In this document: in pieces, positions 1 through 6,490 of the stretch
How the letters are laid out: the number at the start of each line of letters is the position of its first letter
Numbering within the stretch: position 1 is the first letter of the stretch
Position numbers and translations under genes: made by a program
Notes under the pieces: generated by a model
The model's database searches: none
What the model saw: only the letters and a program-made list of their open reading frames with translations
Told to the model about the DNA's origin: nothing
NCBI GenBank assembly: GCA_000435535.1
Contig: FR884484.1
Coordinates: forward strand, 1 to 8,726
Reading direction: 5' to 3'
Source of the DNA: Clostridium sp. CAG:575
GTDB lineage: Bacteria; Bacillota; Clostridia; TANB77; CAG-508
DNA: 8,726 nucleotides

Positions 1-2
1 TA

Positions 3-698
3 TTATGTTGCTATTTTTTCTTTAATAAATCTAATAATAATTTATATATTGCAGATAGAACTTCGACTAATAATAGAAATAATATAGCAGATAAATATTC
101 AAATAACGCTTCTAATACGGAAAATAATAATGTTAACCAAAATACTAATGTAGAAAATAAAAATGTAAATGAGCATAATACGAATATTAACAATAATTTA
201 AATAATCTTGAAAACAATACTAATAATACCTTACCTAGGCAAGAAGAAGTAATCTCAGCTTTTTCAACAAAGGTTTATAGTAAAGATGCTAACAGGCAAA
301 ATAATATAAAGCTTGCATGTAGTGAATTGAATGGTACTATAGTTCCAAATGGTTCAACATTTTCTTTTTGTAAAACGGTAGGTCAATCAACACCACAAAA
401 GGGTTATACTGAGGCTGATATTTTTGATGAAGACGGAAATAAGAAAAAAGGCATTGGTGGTGGAAAATGTCAAATTAGTACAACTTTATATAATGCAGTT
501 CTAAATGTTCCAAATTTAATTGTTACAGAAAGACATGAGCATAGCAATAAAGTTCCGTATATTCAAGACGGCAAAGATGCTGCTGTAAATTACGGAACTT
601 ATGATTTAAAGTTTGAAAATCGTACTGGTTTTGATATAAAAATCAATGCCGATTCTACTAGTGATGCTGTAAATATTAGTATTTATAAAGTTTTTTAA
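3..698 (+). CDS. VanW-domain surface protein, 5'-truncated by window edge
   Basis: The frame is open from the first bases to a TAA at 696-698, giving 231 visible residues with the N-terminus missing. The first residues (LCYFFF) are hydrophobic and may be the end of a membrane anchor or signal peptide. Residues about 8-80 are an Asn-rich low-complexity linker, with about 31 Asn in 73 residues. From residue 87 (FSTKVYS) to the end is a VanW domain (PF04294). It shows the family hallmarks: NGTIVPNGSTFSF, GIGGGKCQISTTLYNA (about 150-165), ERHEHS and VNYGTYDLKFEN. VanW was named from a glycopeptide-resistance cluster, but its biochemical role is unknown and most homologues are not resistance genes. 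They are usually exported or membrane-anchored and often carry an additional peptidoglycan-binding domain; any such domain here would lie off the window. An internal TTG at 327 could be mistaken for a start, but it lies inside the domain (Leu of ELNGT). The gene converges on the minus-strand gene run. Confidence 0.9.
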   Translation, partial: LCCYFFFNKSNNNLYIADRTSTNNRNNIADKYSNNASNTENNNVNQNTNVENKNVNEHNTNINNNLNNLENNTNNTLPRQEEVISAFSTKVYSKDANRQNNIKLACSELNGTIVPNGSTFSFCKTVGQSTPQKGYTEADIFDEDGNKKKGIGGGKCQISTTLYNAVLNVPNLIVTERHEHSNKVPYIQDGKDAAVNYGTYDLKFENRTGFDIKINADSTSDAVNISIYKVF

Positions 699-721
699 AT
701 GTTACTAATGTTATGATTATG

Positions 722-1540
722 TTATTTTTTGTTATCTATCAACATTTTATTTATTTCTACTCCTAGAAATACTGCATAAAAACATGAATATGTCCACATC
801 ATAATAAGCATTAATGTTGTTAGACTTCCATATGTAATAGAAAATCCCTTAAAAATATCTAAATATTTTGAGAATACAAATGATATTACATTAAGTGCTA
901 CTGCTCCAAAAATTGCTCCTGGAATTTGGCTTTTAAATGTTGGTTTATGTTTTGGTGTAAATTTATATAAAAGCAAGAAAATTATAAATGTCGCAAATAT
1001 AAACGCTATTTCTGTTACAATACTTGATAATATTGTATAATTCTGAAATCCTCCAAAATGTTCTTTTACAATTGAAATTAAGCTATTTCCAAATACTAAT
1101 AAAATTAACCCTACTACTATTAATACAATAAATACTATTGTTTCAATTAAAGCCATAAATCTTAAGTATAAAACTGAGTTCTCTTCTTTTTCATCTATTT
1201 TGTACACTGAATGTAGCCCTTTTGTTAGTGCAAACAGACCTTTTCCTGCTGCCCATAAAGTAAATACCAATGAAACTGAGATTGTTCCGATTGATTTTGA
1301 ATATACTTCTCTTACTATACCCAGTACAAATTCATTCATACTTGAAGGAATTATTTTTGATATTACATCAAATAAAGTTTGCTGATTTACATTTATGTAT
1401 TGTATTAGTGTAATTAGCAGTATTATAAATGGAATAAATGATAAAATTGTATAATATGAGCATTGAGCCGCATATTCGCTAACATGGTCTTTGCTCATGT
1501 TAGCAAATAACTTCTCTATTTTCTTATAAATTTTTTTCAC
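722..1540 (-). CDS. YihY/BrkB family inner-membrane protein
   Basis: This 272-residue integral membrane protein belongs to the YihY/virulence factor BrkB family (PF03631). Six hydrophobic segments are visible, at roughly residues 30-48, 88-108, 130-152, 172-194, 205-225 and 241-262. Family-typical stretches are YYTILSFIPFIILLI near the N-terminus, LWAAGKGLFALTKGLHSVY (95-113), FTPKHKPTFKSQIPGAIFGA, and YGSLTTLMLIMMWTYSCFYAVFLGVEIN at the end. Length is near the family norm. Older annotations call such proteins ribonuclease BN (rbn); that is a known misassignment, and the true function (transport or envelope role) is unresolved. The start is GTG at 1540, chosen because GAGAGGA lies 6 nt upstream; the next in-frame Met is residue 15. 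The start overlaps the 3' end of the upstream PF06541 gene by 17 bp, so translational coupling is likely. It is the last gene of the minus-strand run. Confidence 0.92.
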   Translation of the reverse strand: MKKIYKKIEKLFANMSKDHVSEYAAQCSYYTILSFIPFIILLITLIQYINVNQQTLFDVISKIIPSSMNEFVLGIVREVYSKSIGTISVSLVFTLWAAGKGLFALTKGLHSVYKIDEKEENSVLYLRFMALIETIVFIVLIVVGLILLVFGNSLISIVKEHFGGFQNYTILSSIVTEIAFIFATFIIFLLLYKFTPKHKPTFKSQIPGAIFGAVALNVISFVFSKYLDIFKGFSITYGSLTTLMLIMMWTYSCFYAVFLGVEINKMLIDNKK

Positions 1541-2276
1541 GATTAATCCTCTCTTTTATCTCATTTTTTTGTTTTTCTACTCTTTGCTTTACTTCTTCTT
1601 TTTTCTCTTTAAATTTTACTTTTATAGATTGTATTCTTGGATATGCGTTTATCAATCTTCTATATACTGCAGATTTTCCAAGTAAAATTTCTTTTACTTT
1701 GTTTGTTATTTCTTCTGTGTTGTCCAATTCTTTTCCAACCTGCTTTGTCGTTTTTCCAACATATCCGATTACTTTTCCTGATACTATATTATCTACTAAA
1801 TAAATTACAAGCAATGTCCAAAATAATATATTTAAAGCTACTTCAGGTAGTGCATTTATTTTTTCTAGTAAAAATGGATTTGATACATACATAATAAACA
1901 TTCCTAATAGTCCAAATGGTATTATTGTGTTTAAACACACTCTTCCATTTATATTGAATTTTCTCTGGCTATAATCCCACCATCTTGCATGATATATCTT
2001 TTCCATAAAGTAACTTGTTAAATATTCTAGTGTTCCACAAACCAGAATTGCCATTATAAATAATGTTATTGGGTCATTTGTGTATCTTTTTAGTAAAAAT
2101 GTTATTAATAATGCTCCTGTTCCATAAATTGGGCAATATGGACCTATCAAAAATCCTCTATTTATAAATCTTTTATATTGTATTAATTTTCCTATTACTT
2201 CCATTGTCCATCCTAAAAATGAATATGTTAAAAACAATAAAAAATATACTCTTATATCTATACCAAATATTACCAT
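1524..2276 (-). CDS. PF06541 (ABC_trans_CmpB-type) membrane protein with charged helical tail
   Basis: This is a 250-residue protein. The first ~170 residues match the family annotated as putative ABC-transporter type IV / CmpB (PF06541). About five hydrophobic segments are visible (8-26, 45-63, 70-92, 115-132, 145-164). Recognisable conserved stretches are SFLGWTMEV (19-27), NRGFLIGPYCPIYG (39-52), LEYLTSYFMEKIYHARWWDYS (83-103) and NGRVCLNTIIPFGLLG (110-125). The transporter label is only a database name: no ATPase or binding protein lies nearby and no function is established. Residues about 215-250 form a Lys/Glu-rich, probably coiled-coil cytoplasmic tail. The ATG start is preceded by AGAAAGGA at suitable spacing, within the 21-bp gap after recG. 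The 3' end overlaps the YihY gene by 17 bp. Family assignment is firm; function is unknown. Confidence 0.85.
   Translation of the reverse strand: MVIFGIDIRVYFLLFLTYSFLGWTMEVIGKLIQYKRFINRGFLIGPYCPIYGTGALLITFLLKRYTNDPITLFIMAILVCGTLEYLTSYFMEKIYHARWWDYSQRKFNINGRVCLNTIIPFGLLGMFIMYVSNPFLLEKINALPEVALNILFWTLLVIYLVDNIVSGKVIGYVGKTTKQVGKELDNTEEITNKVKEILLGKSAVYRRLINAYPRIQSIKVKFKEKKEEVKQRVEKQKNEIKERINREKNL
1547..1553 (-). promoter_or_regulatory. Shine-Dalgarno fixing the GTG start of the YihY gene
   Basis: Read on the minus strand this is GAGAGGA, followed by six bases and then GTG at 1540. It lies inside the last codons of the upstream PF06541 gene. This supports the GTG start and re-initiation or coupling between the two genes. 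Confidence 0.7.
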
Positions 2277-2297
2277 CTTAAATTTTCCTTTCTTTAT

Positions 2298-4358
2298 TTA
2301 TAGTTCTAGCCTATTTATAAATTTAATTTTTACAAGTTGCTTTAATAATTTATTTTCTTCTTTTTCTAAATTCATATCATCATTTACAATTTTTAATGCT
2401 GCTGCTTGTGCTAATTTTAATATATCCATATCTGTAAATAGATTTGCAATCTTGAATTCTGGTATTCCATGTTGCATAATTCCAAAAAAGTCTCCTGAGC
2501 CTCTTAATTCTAAGTCTTTTTGAGATATTAAAAATCCGTCGTTTGTTTCACTCATTACTTTCATTCTTTCTCGTGTATTTTTACCTTTTCCTTCATATTT
2601 TAACACACAATAAGATTTATATTCTCCTCTTCCAACTCTTCCTCTTAATTGATGTAATTGAGCAAGTCCAAATCTTTGCGCATCTTCTATTACCATTATA
2701 CTTGCATTTGGAACGTCAACCCCAACTTCTATAACTGTTGTTGCTATTAATATATCTATTTCACCATTTTTAAATCTGAGCATTATATCATCTTTTTCTT
2801 TTTGTTTCATTTTACCATGAATATATTCAATTTTGTAGTTTGGAAATGTCTCTGTTTTGCATTTTTCATATAATGTAATAACTGATTTTAAGTCATTTTC
2901 CTCTTCTTCACTATCTTCCACAAGTGGACATACAATATATGCTTGTCTACCTTCATCAACTTGCTTTTTAATAAAATTATTTACTCTTTCATCTAATGCT
3001 TTTGTTACTGCAAACGTTTCTATTTTTTTTCTATTTGGTGGTAATTCATCTATAATTGATATATCCAAATCTCCATATAAAATAAGTGCAAGTGTTCTTG
3101 GTATTGGAGTTGCTGACATTACTATAACATCTGGATTTTGACCCTTTTCTGCAATTGTAGTCCTTTGTTTTACTCCAAATCTATGTTGCTCATCTGTTAC
3201 TACTAGTCCCAATCTTTTAAATACTACATTTTCCTCTAGCATCGCATGTGTTCCTATCAAAATATCTATTTCTCCATTTTGTAGTCTTTGTAGAATTTCT
3301 TCCTTCTTCTTTTTTGATATTCCAGAAATTAATAATTCACATTTTATATCGAATTTATCTAATATATTCTTAAAATTATTTAAATGCTGTACTGCAAGTA
3401 TCGCTGTTGGTGCTAATATTGCTGCTTGATATCCTGATTTAACAGCTTTGTATGCTGATATCATTGCTACAATTGTTTTTCCAGAACCAACATCACCTTG
3501 TAATAATCTGTTCATCGGTTTATTTGATTCCATATTTTCATCTATTTCTTGCAAGACTCTTAGCTGTGCTTTTGTCAACTTAAACGGTAATGTGTTTATT
3601 ACATCTGACATTTTGGCATCTTTGCTAAATTCTATTCCATTCTTTTCTGTACTATAATTATTCTTTAACTGTAATAATGCTAACTGTGTTGATAATAATT
3701 CTTCAAATACTAACCTTTTTCTTGCTATTTCAAATTCTTTTAACTCTTTTGGAAAATGGATTTTTTGCACTGATTCATTTATTCCCATTAAGTGATATTC
3801 CTTTAATATGTACTCTGGAAGTGTTTCTTGTAATCCACCTTGTTCCATTACTTTTTGCATTCCATTTTCCATTATTTTTCTAATTGTATTTTGAGTCAAA
3901 TTAAATGTTAATGGATATATTGGTATAATTTTTCCTGTATTATTTGTCTTTTCTATTTCGTCAAATACCGGAGAATTTATTTCTATTCTCCCATATTTAT
4001 TGCTTATTTTTCCATAAAATCTATATTTTTTTCCGATTTCAAATTTTGTTTTTAAAAATGAATGATTAAACCATGTTATCGTGGCACTTGCTGTTTCATC
4101 TCTAACTACTAATTTTTGCATAGTTCTTCCTTTTGAAAGTCTTGTTTCTGTAATTCTTGAAACAACTATTGCTTCTATTGTTACTTCTTCACTATCATAG
4201 CATTCTATCAGCTTTCTTGAGTTGTTTCTGTCTTCGTAATCTCTTGGATAATATGTTATTAAATCTTTTAATGTAAAAATTCCTATTTTATTTAGGAGTT
4301 GCACTCTGTTGGGTCCTACTCCTTTTATGAATTTTACATCGTTTTCTAATTCTACCAT
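2298..4358 (-). CDS. recG: ATP-dependent DNA helicase RecG
   Basis: RecG is a double-stranded DNA translocase that binds branched DNA, drives fork regression and processes Holliday junctions and D- or R-loops during repair and recombination in the cytoplasm. This copy is 686 residues, the normal full length. The N-terminal wedge region holds a helix-hairpin-helix-like start (FIKGVGPNRVQLLNKIGI) and an OB fold at about 60-135. Helicase motifs follow in order: LTKAQ (Q-like) at 261-265, Walker A GDVGSGKT (288-295), APTAILA, DEQH motif II (389-392), SATPIPRT motif III (415-422), ATTVIEVGVDVP, and QLRGRVGRG motif VI (570-578). The RecG-specific TRG-like segment FLISQKDLELRGSGDFFG follows at 609-626. 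No key residue is missing. The ATG is preceded by AAGAAAGGAA. The upstream 229-bp gap carries a large inverted repeat, so recG may have its own expression control. The PF06541 gene follows after 21 bp. Confidence 0.98.
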   Translation of the reverse strand: MVELENDVKFIKGVGPNRVQLLNKIGIFTLKDLITYYPRDYEDRNNSRKLIECYDSEEVTIEAIVVSRITETRLSKGRTMQKLVVRDETASATITWFNHSFLKTKFEIGKKYRFYGKISNKYGRIEINSPVFDEIEKTNNTGKIIPIYPLTFNLTQNTIRKIMENGMQKVMEQGGLQETLPEYILKEYHLMGINESVQKIHFPKELKEFEIARKRLVFEELLSTQLALLQLKNNYSTEKNGIEFSKDAKMSDVINTLPFKLTKAQLRVLQEIDENMESNKPMNRLLQGDVGSGKTIVAMISAYKAVKSGYQAAILAPTAILAVQHLNNFKNILDKFDIKCELLISGISKKKKEEILQRLQNGEIDILIGTHAMLEENVVFKRLGLVVTDEQHRFGVKQRTTIAEKGQNPDVIVMSATPIPRTLALILYGDLDISIIDELPPNRKKIETFAVTKALDERVNNFIKKQVDEGRQAYIVCPLVEDSEEEENDLKSVITLYEKCKTETFPNYKIEYIHGKMKQKEKDDIMLRFKNGEIDILIATTVIEVGVDVPNASIMVIEDAQRFGLAQLHQLRGRVGRGEYKSYCVLKYEGKGKNTRERMKVMSETNDGFLISQKDLELRGSGDFFGIMQHGIPEFKIANLFTDMDILKLAQAAALKIVNDDMNLEKEENKLLKQLVKIKFINRLEL

Positions 4359-4379
4359 TATTTTCCTTTCTTGGTTTTT

Positions 4380-4539
4380 TTGCTAACTTTAAAAATTATT
4401 GAAATTGAAAACTTAGAGCCTGATTTAATTGCAACATATTATAAAAAAATTGGTGGATATCCTTAATAAGGGGAACCGATTTTTTTATAATAGTTGCAAT
4501 TAAAAATAAATACGTATCAATAATTTTTAAAGTTAGCAA
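4380..4539. repeat. 160-bp nested inverted repeat (MITE-like or structured RNA)
   Basis: The outer arms 4380-4402 and 4517-4539 are perfect inverted copies, 23 of 23 bases, beginning TTGCTAAC and ending GTTAGCAA. Nested inside are inner arms 4425-4450 and 4479-4503, complementary throughout except for one extra A at about 4436. Between them is a small apex hairpin, CCTT(AAT)AAGG at 4461-4471. Unpaired spacers of 22 nt (4403-4424) and 13 nt (4504-4516) separate outer from inner stems. No long reading frame is present, and I see no direct-repeat target duplication at the edges. The element occupies most of the gap between the phosphoesterase and recG and ends about 10 nt before the recG ribosome-binding site. 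The long perfect terminal arms suggest a MITE-type non-autonomous element. A conserved structured RNA or a terminator are alternatives. The repeat itself is certain; its nature is inference. Confidence 0.85.
4443..4486. terminator. Possible bidirectional intrinsic terminator at core of the inverted repeat
   Basis: On the plus strand an A7 run (4443-4449) leads into stem ATTGGT / ACCGAT (4449-4454 with 4475-4480, one G-U pair) with apical CCTT/AAGG, followed by a T7 run (4480-4486). The minus strand shows the same A-stem-T arrangement, but the wobble position becomes an A-C mismatch. It would lie downstream of the phosphoesterase gene on the minus strand and could end that transcript. The stem is short and interrupted, so this is tentative. 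Confidence 0.35.
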
Positions 4540-4587
4540 CATTAATTAAATAATTTTATCAAATTTAAGTTAATTCGGCTGAATATT

Positions 4588-5283
4588 TTAATTTACTTGC
4601 AATAAATTAAATTCCAACCCATCTGCACTTACTAATTTATATTCAATTCCATCAATATTTCCTTGCACTGCTTCTTTTATAGAATTACTATGTAAATGTC
4701 CATAATAACATCTTTTTACATTATATTTTTTCATAATTTGTGCATAAGAAGTGTTCAAATAATTTTTTGTAATTGGTGGATAGTGCATAAAAATTATAAT
4801 TTCTTTGTCTGCTCCAAATTGTTCTATTCCATTTTTAATTGAAAGTTCTAGTCTATCAGTTTCTCTTTTAGTTAGTCTTATGTCTTCCGCTTCTTCTGAT
4901 AAAGTCCAGCCTTTTGTTCCAGCTATTATTTTGTTTTCAAATTCATAGCTGTTGTTATGTAAAAAATCTATATTTTCAAATCCTTTTTCTTTTACATAGT
5001 TTCTCATATTTGTAACTGTTGTCCACCAATAATCATGGTTTCCTTTTAATAATATTTTTTTTCCTGGCAGATTGTTTATAAATTCAAAGTCCTTTTCTGT
5101 TTCTTCTAAGTACATTGCCCACGAAAAATCTCCTGGCAATATTACTATATCATCTGCTTTAACTTTTTCTAGCCAATTTTGCTTTATTTTTTCTTCATAA
5201 TCTTTCCATATATCTCCAAACACGTCCATTGGTTTGTTTGTGTTAAAAGATAAATGTAAGTCTCCTATTGTGTATATTGCCAC
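4588..5283 (-). CDS. Calcineurin-like metallophosphoesterase (COG1768-type)
   Basis: This 231-residue cytoplasmic protein carries the complete two-metal phosphoesterase motif set: GDLHL (Asp8, His10), GDFSWA (Asp52), GNHDYWW (Asn82, His83), MHYPP (His167) and GHLHS (His196, His198). The WA(M) and NHDYWW variants and the length resemble the small predicted phosphohydrolases of COG1768. The substrate is unknown; members of the superfamily cleave phosphomono- or diesters, and nothing here discriminates. No signal peptide or membrane segment is visible. The start is GTG at 5283, selected because the protein begins directly with the beta strand leading to GDLH and AAGGAGG lies eight bases upstream. 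The gene follows holA after 75 bp. It is separated from recG by a 229-bp gap containing the inverted repeat. Confidence 0.92.
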   Translation of the reverse strand: MAIYTIGDLHLSFNTNKPMDVFGDIWKDYEEKIKQNWLEKVKADDIVILPGDFSWAMYLEETEKDFEFINNLPGKKILLKGNHDYWWTTVTNMRNYVKEKGFENIDFLHNNSYEFENKIIAGTKGWTLSEEAEDIRLTKRETDRLELSIKNGIEQFGADKEIIIFMHYPPITKNYLNTSYAQIMKKYNVKRCYYGHLHSNSIKEAVQGNIDGIEYKLVSADGLEFNLLQVN

Positions 5284-5291
5284 TTGATTTT

Positions 5292-5298
5292 CCTCCTT
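5292..5298 (-). promoter_or_regulatory. Strong Shine-Dalgarno fixing the GTG start of the phosphoesterase
   Basis: Minus-strand AAGGAGG is followed by eight bases and then GTG at 5283. It is the best match to the anti-Shine-Dalgarno sequence in the window and supports the non-ATG start. Confidence 0.75.
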
Positions 5299-5358
5299 TT
5301 TTATTTATAAGTCAATAGCTAGCTTACTAATGTTGATTCTATTTATATTATTTTAAAT

Positions 5359-6393
5359 TCAATCATTTGCTTGTGTGCAATATTTGCATAATATCGTTTC
5401 AAGTCCTATTTGTGCATCTATTTTTCCACTCTTAAAATTATAATCTAAATCAGTAAGGTCATTTAAAATTTCTCTTAATTCATTTTCTTTAAAGAAGCGT
5501 GCCTGTGCTTTATATTTATTTGTTAAAAATACTTGATTTGGTTTCAAATTCAAACTTTGTACTAAATCTTTGTTATTTTTTATTGACAATTTTGTAAAAT
5601 ATAATTTTTTAAAATGGTTATATAATGTAACTAATATTTTAGGCAATGGTTCTTTTGCGTAAATTAAATTCTGTAAAACTTGTAATGCTTGTGTTATATC
5701 TTTTTTTCCTAAATCATCTGTTAAATCAAAAATTACGCTTTCTATTTTCTTTATAGATAATTTATCTATATCCTCTTTTTGTATAGTTCCGCTTTTTCCT
5801 GCATATTCAATTAATTTCCTTATTTCATTTATTAAATCTTGCATATTAGTTCCACAGCATTCAATTAAATATTTTATAGTGTCTGAGCTAATATTAACTT
5901 GGTAAGCATTGCAAATTCCTTTTAATCTTTGTTCTATTTGTAATGGCTTTTGGAAGTCAAATTTACACACTATACCGTTTTTATCTATTGTTTTATATAA
6001 TTCTTGTTTTACATCTACATCTTCTTCAACAAATACTAATATAACACTTTCTTTTACTATATCAATGTTTTCATTTAAATAATTAGAAAGTCTATCTCTT
6101 AATTTAGCTAATTCTGCATTTTTCTTTCTTCCCTCTTTTTTAAAAATTCCTGTATTTTTTGCTATAATTAATTTTTTTTCATAGCCAAAACTTGGTGTTT
6201 CTATATCAGAAATTATTTCTCCTACATTTTGTTCATCAATCAAAATGTAATTTATTCCTTTTACACATTCTCCAAAAAGATTTCTTATTTTTTTTACATT
6301 ATTTTCTAGTAAATATAGTTCTTCTCCATAAAACAGATAAATACTATCTAATTGTTTGCTATTTAGTTGTTTTTCTAATGCTTCTATTGTCAT
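5359..6393 (-). CDS. holA: DNA polymerase III subunit delta (clamp loader)
   Basis: The delta subunit is the wrench of the clamp-loader complex: it opens the DnaN sliding clamp for loading onto primed DNA. The protein is 344 residues, typical for the family (PF06144 N-terminal domain plus C-terminal collar domain). Visible hallmarks are YLFYGEELYLLE (19-30), TPSFGYEKKLIIAKN (66-80), CGTNMQDLINEIRKL (180-194), IFDLTDDLGKKD (221-232), and the C-terminal LNDLTDLDYNFKSGKIDAQIGLETIL. No Walker motif is expected in delta, and none is seen. The ATG start has AGAAAGGA upstream at a rather long spacing (about 11 nt). An out-of-frame ATG within that spacer hits a stop almost at once. The gene ends in TGA. 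It lies 97 bp downstream of the debranching-enzyme gene and 75 bp upstream of the phosphoesterase. A weak promoter-like pair (TTGAAA, 18 nt, AATTAT) is present in the 97-bp gap. Confidence 0.95.
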   Translation of the reverse strand: MTIEALEKQLNSKQLDSIYLFYGEELYLLENNVKKIRNLFGECVKGINYILIDEQNVGEIISDIETPSFGYEKKLIIAKNTGIFKKEGRKKNAELAKLRDRLSNYLNENIDIVKESVILVFVEEDVDVKQELYKTIDKNGIVCKFDFQKPLQIEQRLKGICNAYQVNISSDTIKYLIECCGTNMQDLINEIRKLIEYAGKSGTIQKEDIDKLSIKKIESVIFDLTDDLGKKDITQALQVLQNLIYAKEPLPKILVTLYNHFKKLYFTKLSIKNNKDLVQSLNLKPNQVFLTNKYKAQARFFKENELREILNDLTDLDYNFKSGKIDAQIGLETILCKYCTQAND

Positions 6394-6490
6394 TTCTGAA
6401 CCATTCCTTTCTTAGCAATAGATAATTAACTTTTGTTGGAGAAAATTTCAACTTTATTTACAACAAATTTTGTCTTTTAATTTTTTCCTA

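Noticed and set aside
11..217. Minus-strand open frame of 68 hydrophobic residues (Leu/Phe-rich) opposite the VanW gene
   Set aside because: It is the antisense reading of the Asn-rich AAT/AAC codons and lies fully within the VanW-domain reading frame, which is open to the window edge.
327..698. Treating the VanW gene as starting at position 327
   Set aside because: The codon at 327 is TTG inside the conserved VanW domain. The frame stays open upstream to the window edge, and residues before it (FSTKVYSKDANRQNNIKLA) match the family.
697..747. AAATGTT / AACATTT inverted repeat at the convergent VanW-YihY junction, as a terminator
   Set aside because: Seven A/T-heavy pairs with a 37-nt loop reaching into the YihY coding end; expected by chance at this base composition.
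1200..1385. Plus-strand open frames opposite the minus-strand genes (for example 1200-1385, 1637-1894, 2857-3141, 7416-7676)
   Set aside because: Each lies entirely inside a well-supported minus-strand gene, lacks recognisable domains and shows no convincing ribosome-binding site.
722..1540. Ribonuclease BN annotation for the YihY gene
   Set aside because: The protein is a six-segment membrane protein of the BrkB family. The nuclease name is a historical misassignment and no nuclease motif is visible.
4380..4539. Retron-like non-coding RNA for the nested inverted repeat
   Set aside because: No reverse transcriptase gene is present anywhere in the window, and neighbouring genes are housekeeping.
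6432..6467. TTTGTTG / CAACAAA inverted repeat in the gap between the debranching enzyme and holA, as a terminator
   Set aside because: The stem is 7 bp of mostly A-T pairs with a 22-nt loop, and no T-run follows it on the minus strand where transcription runs.
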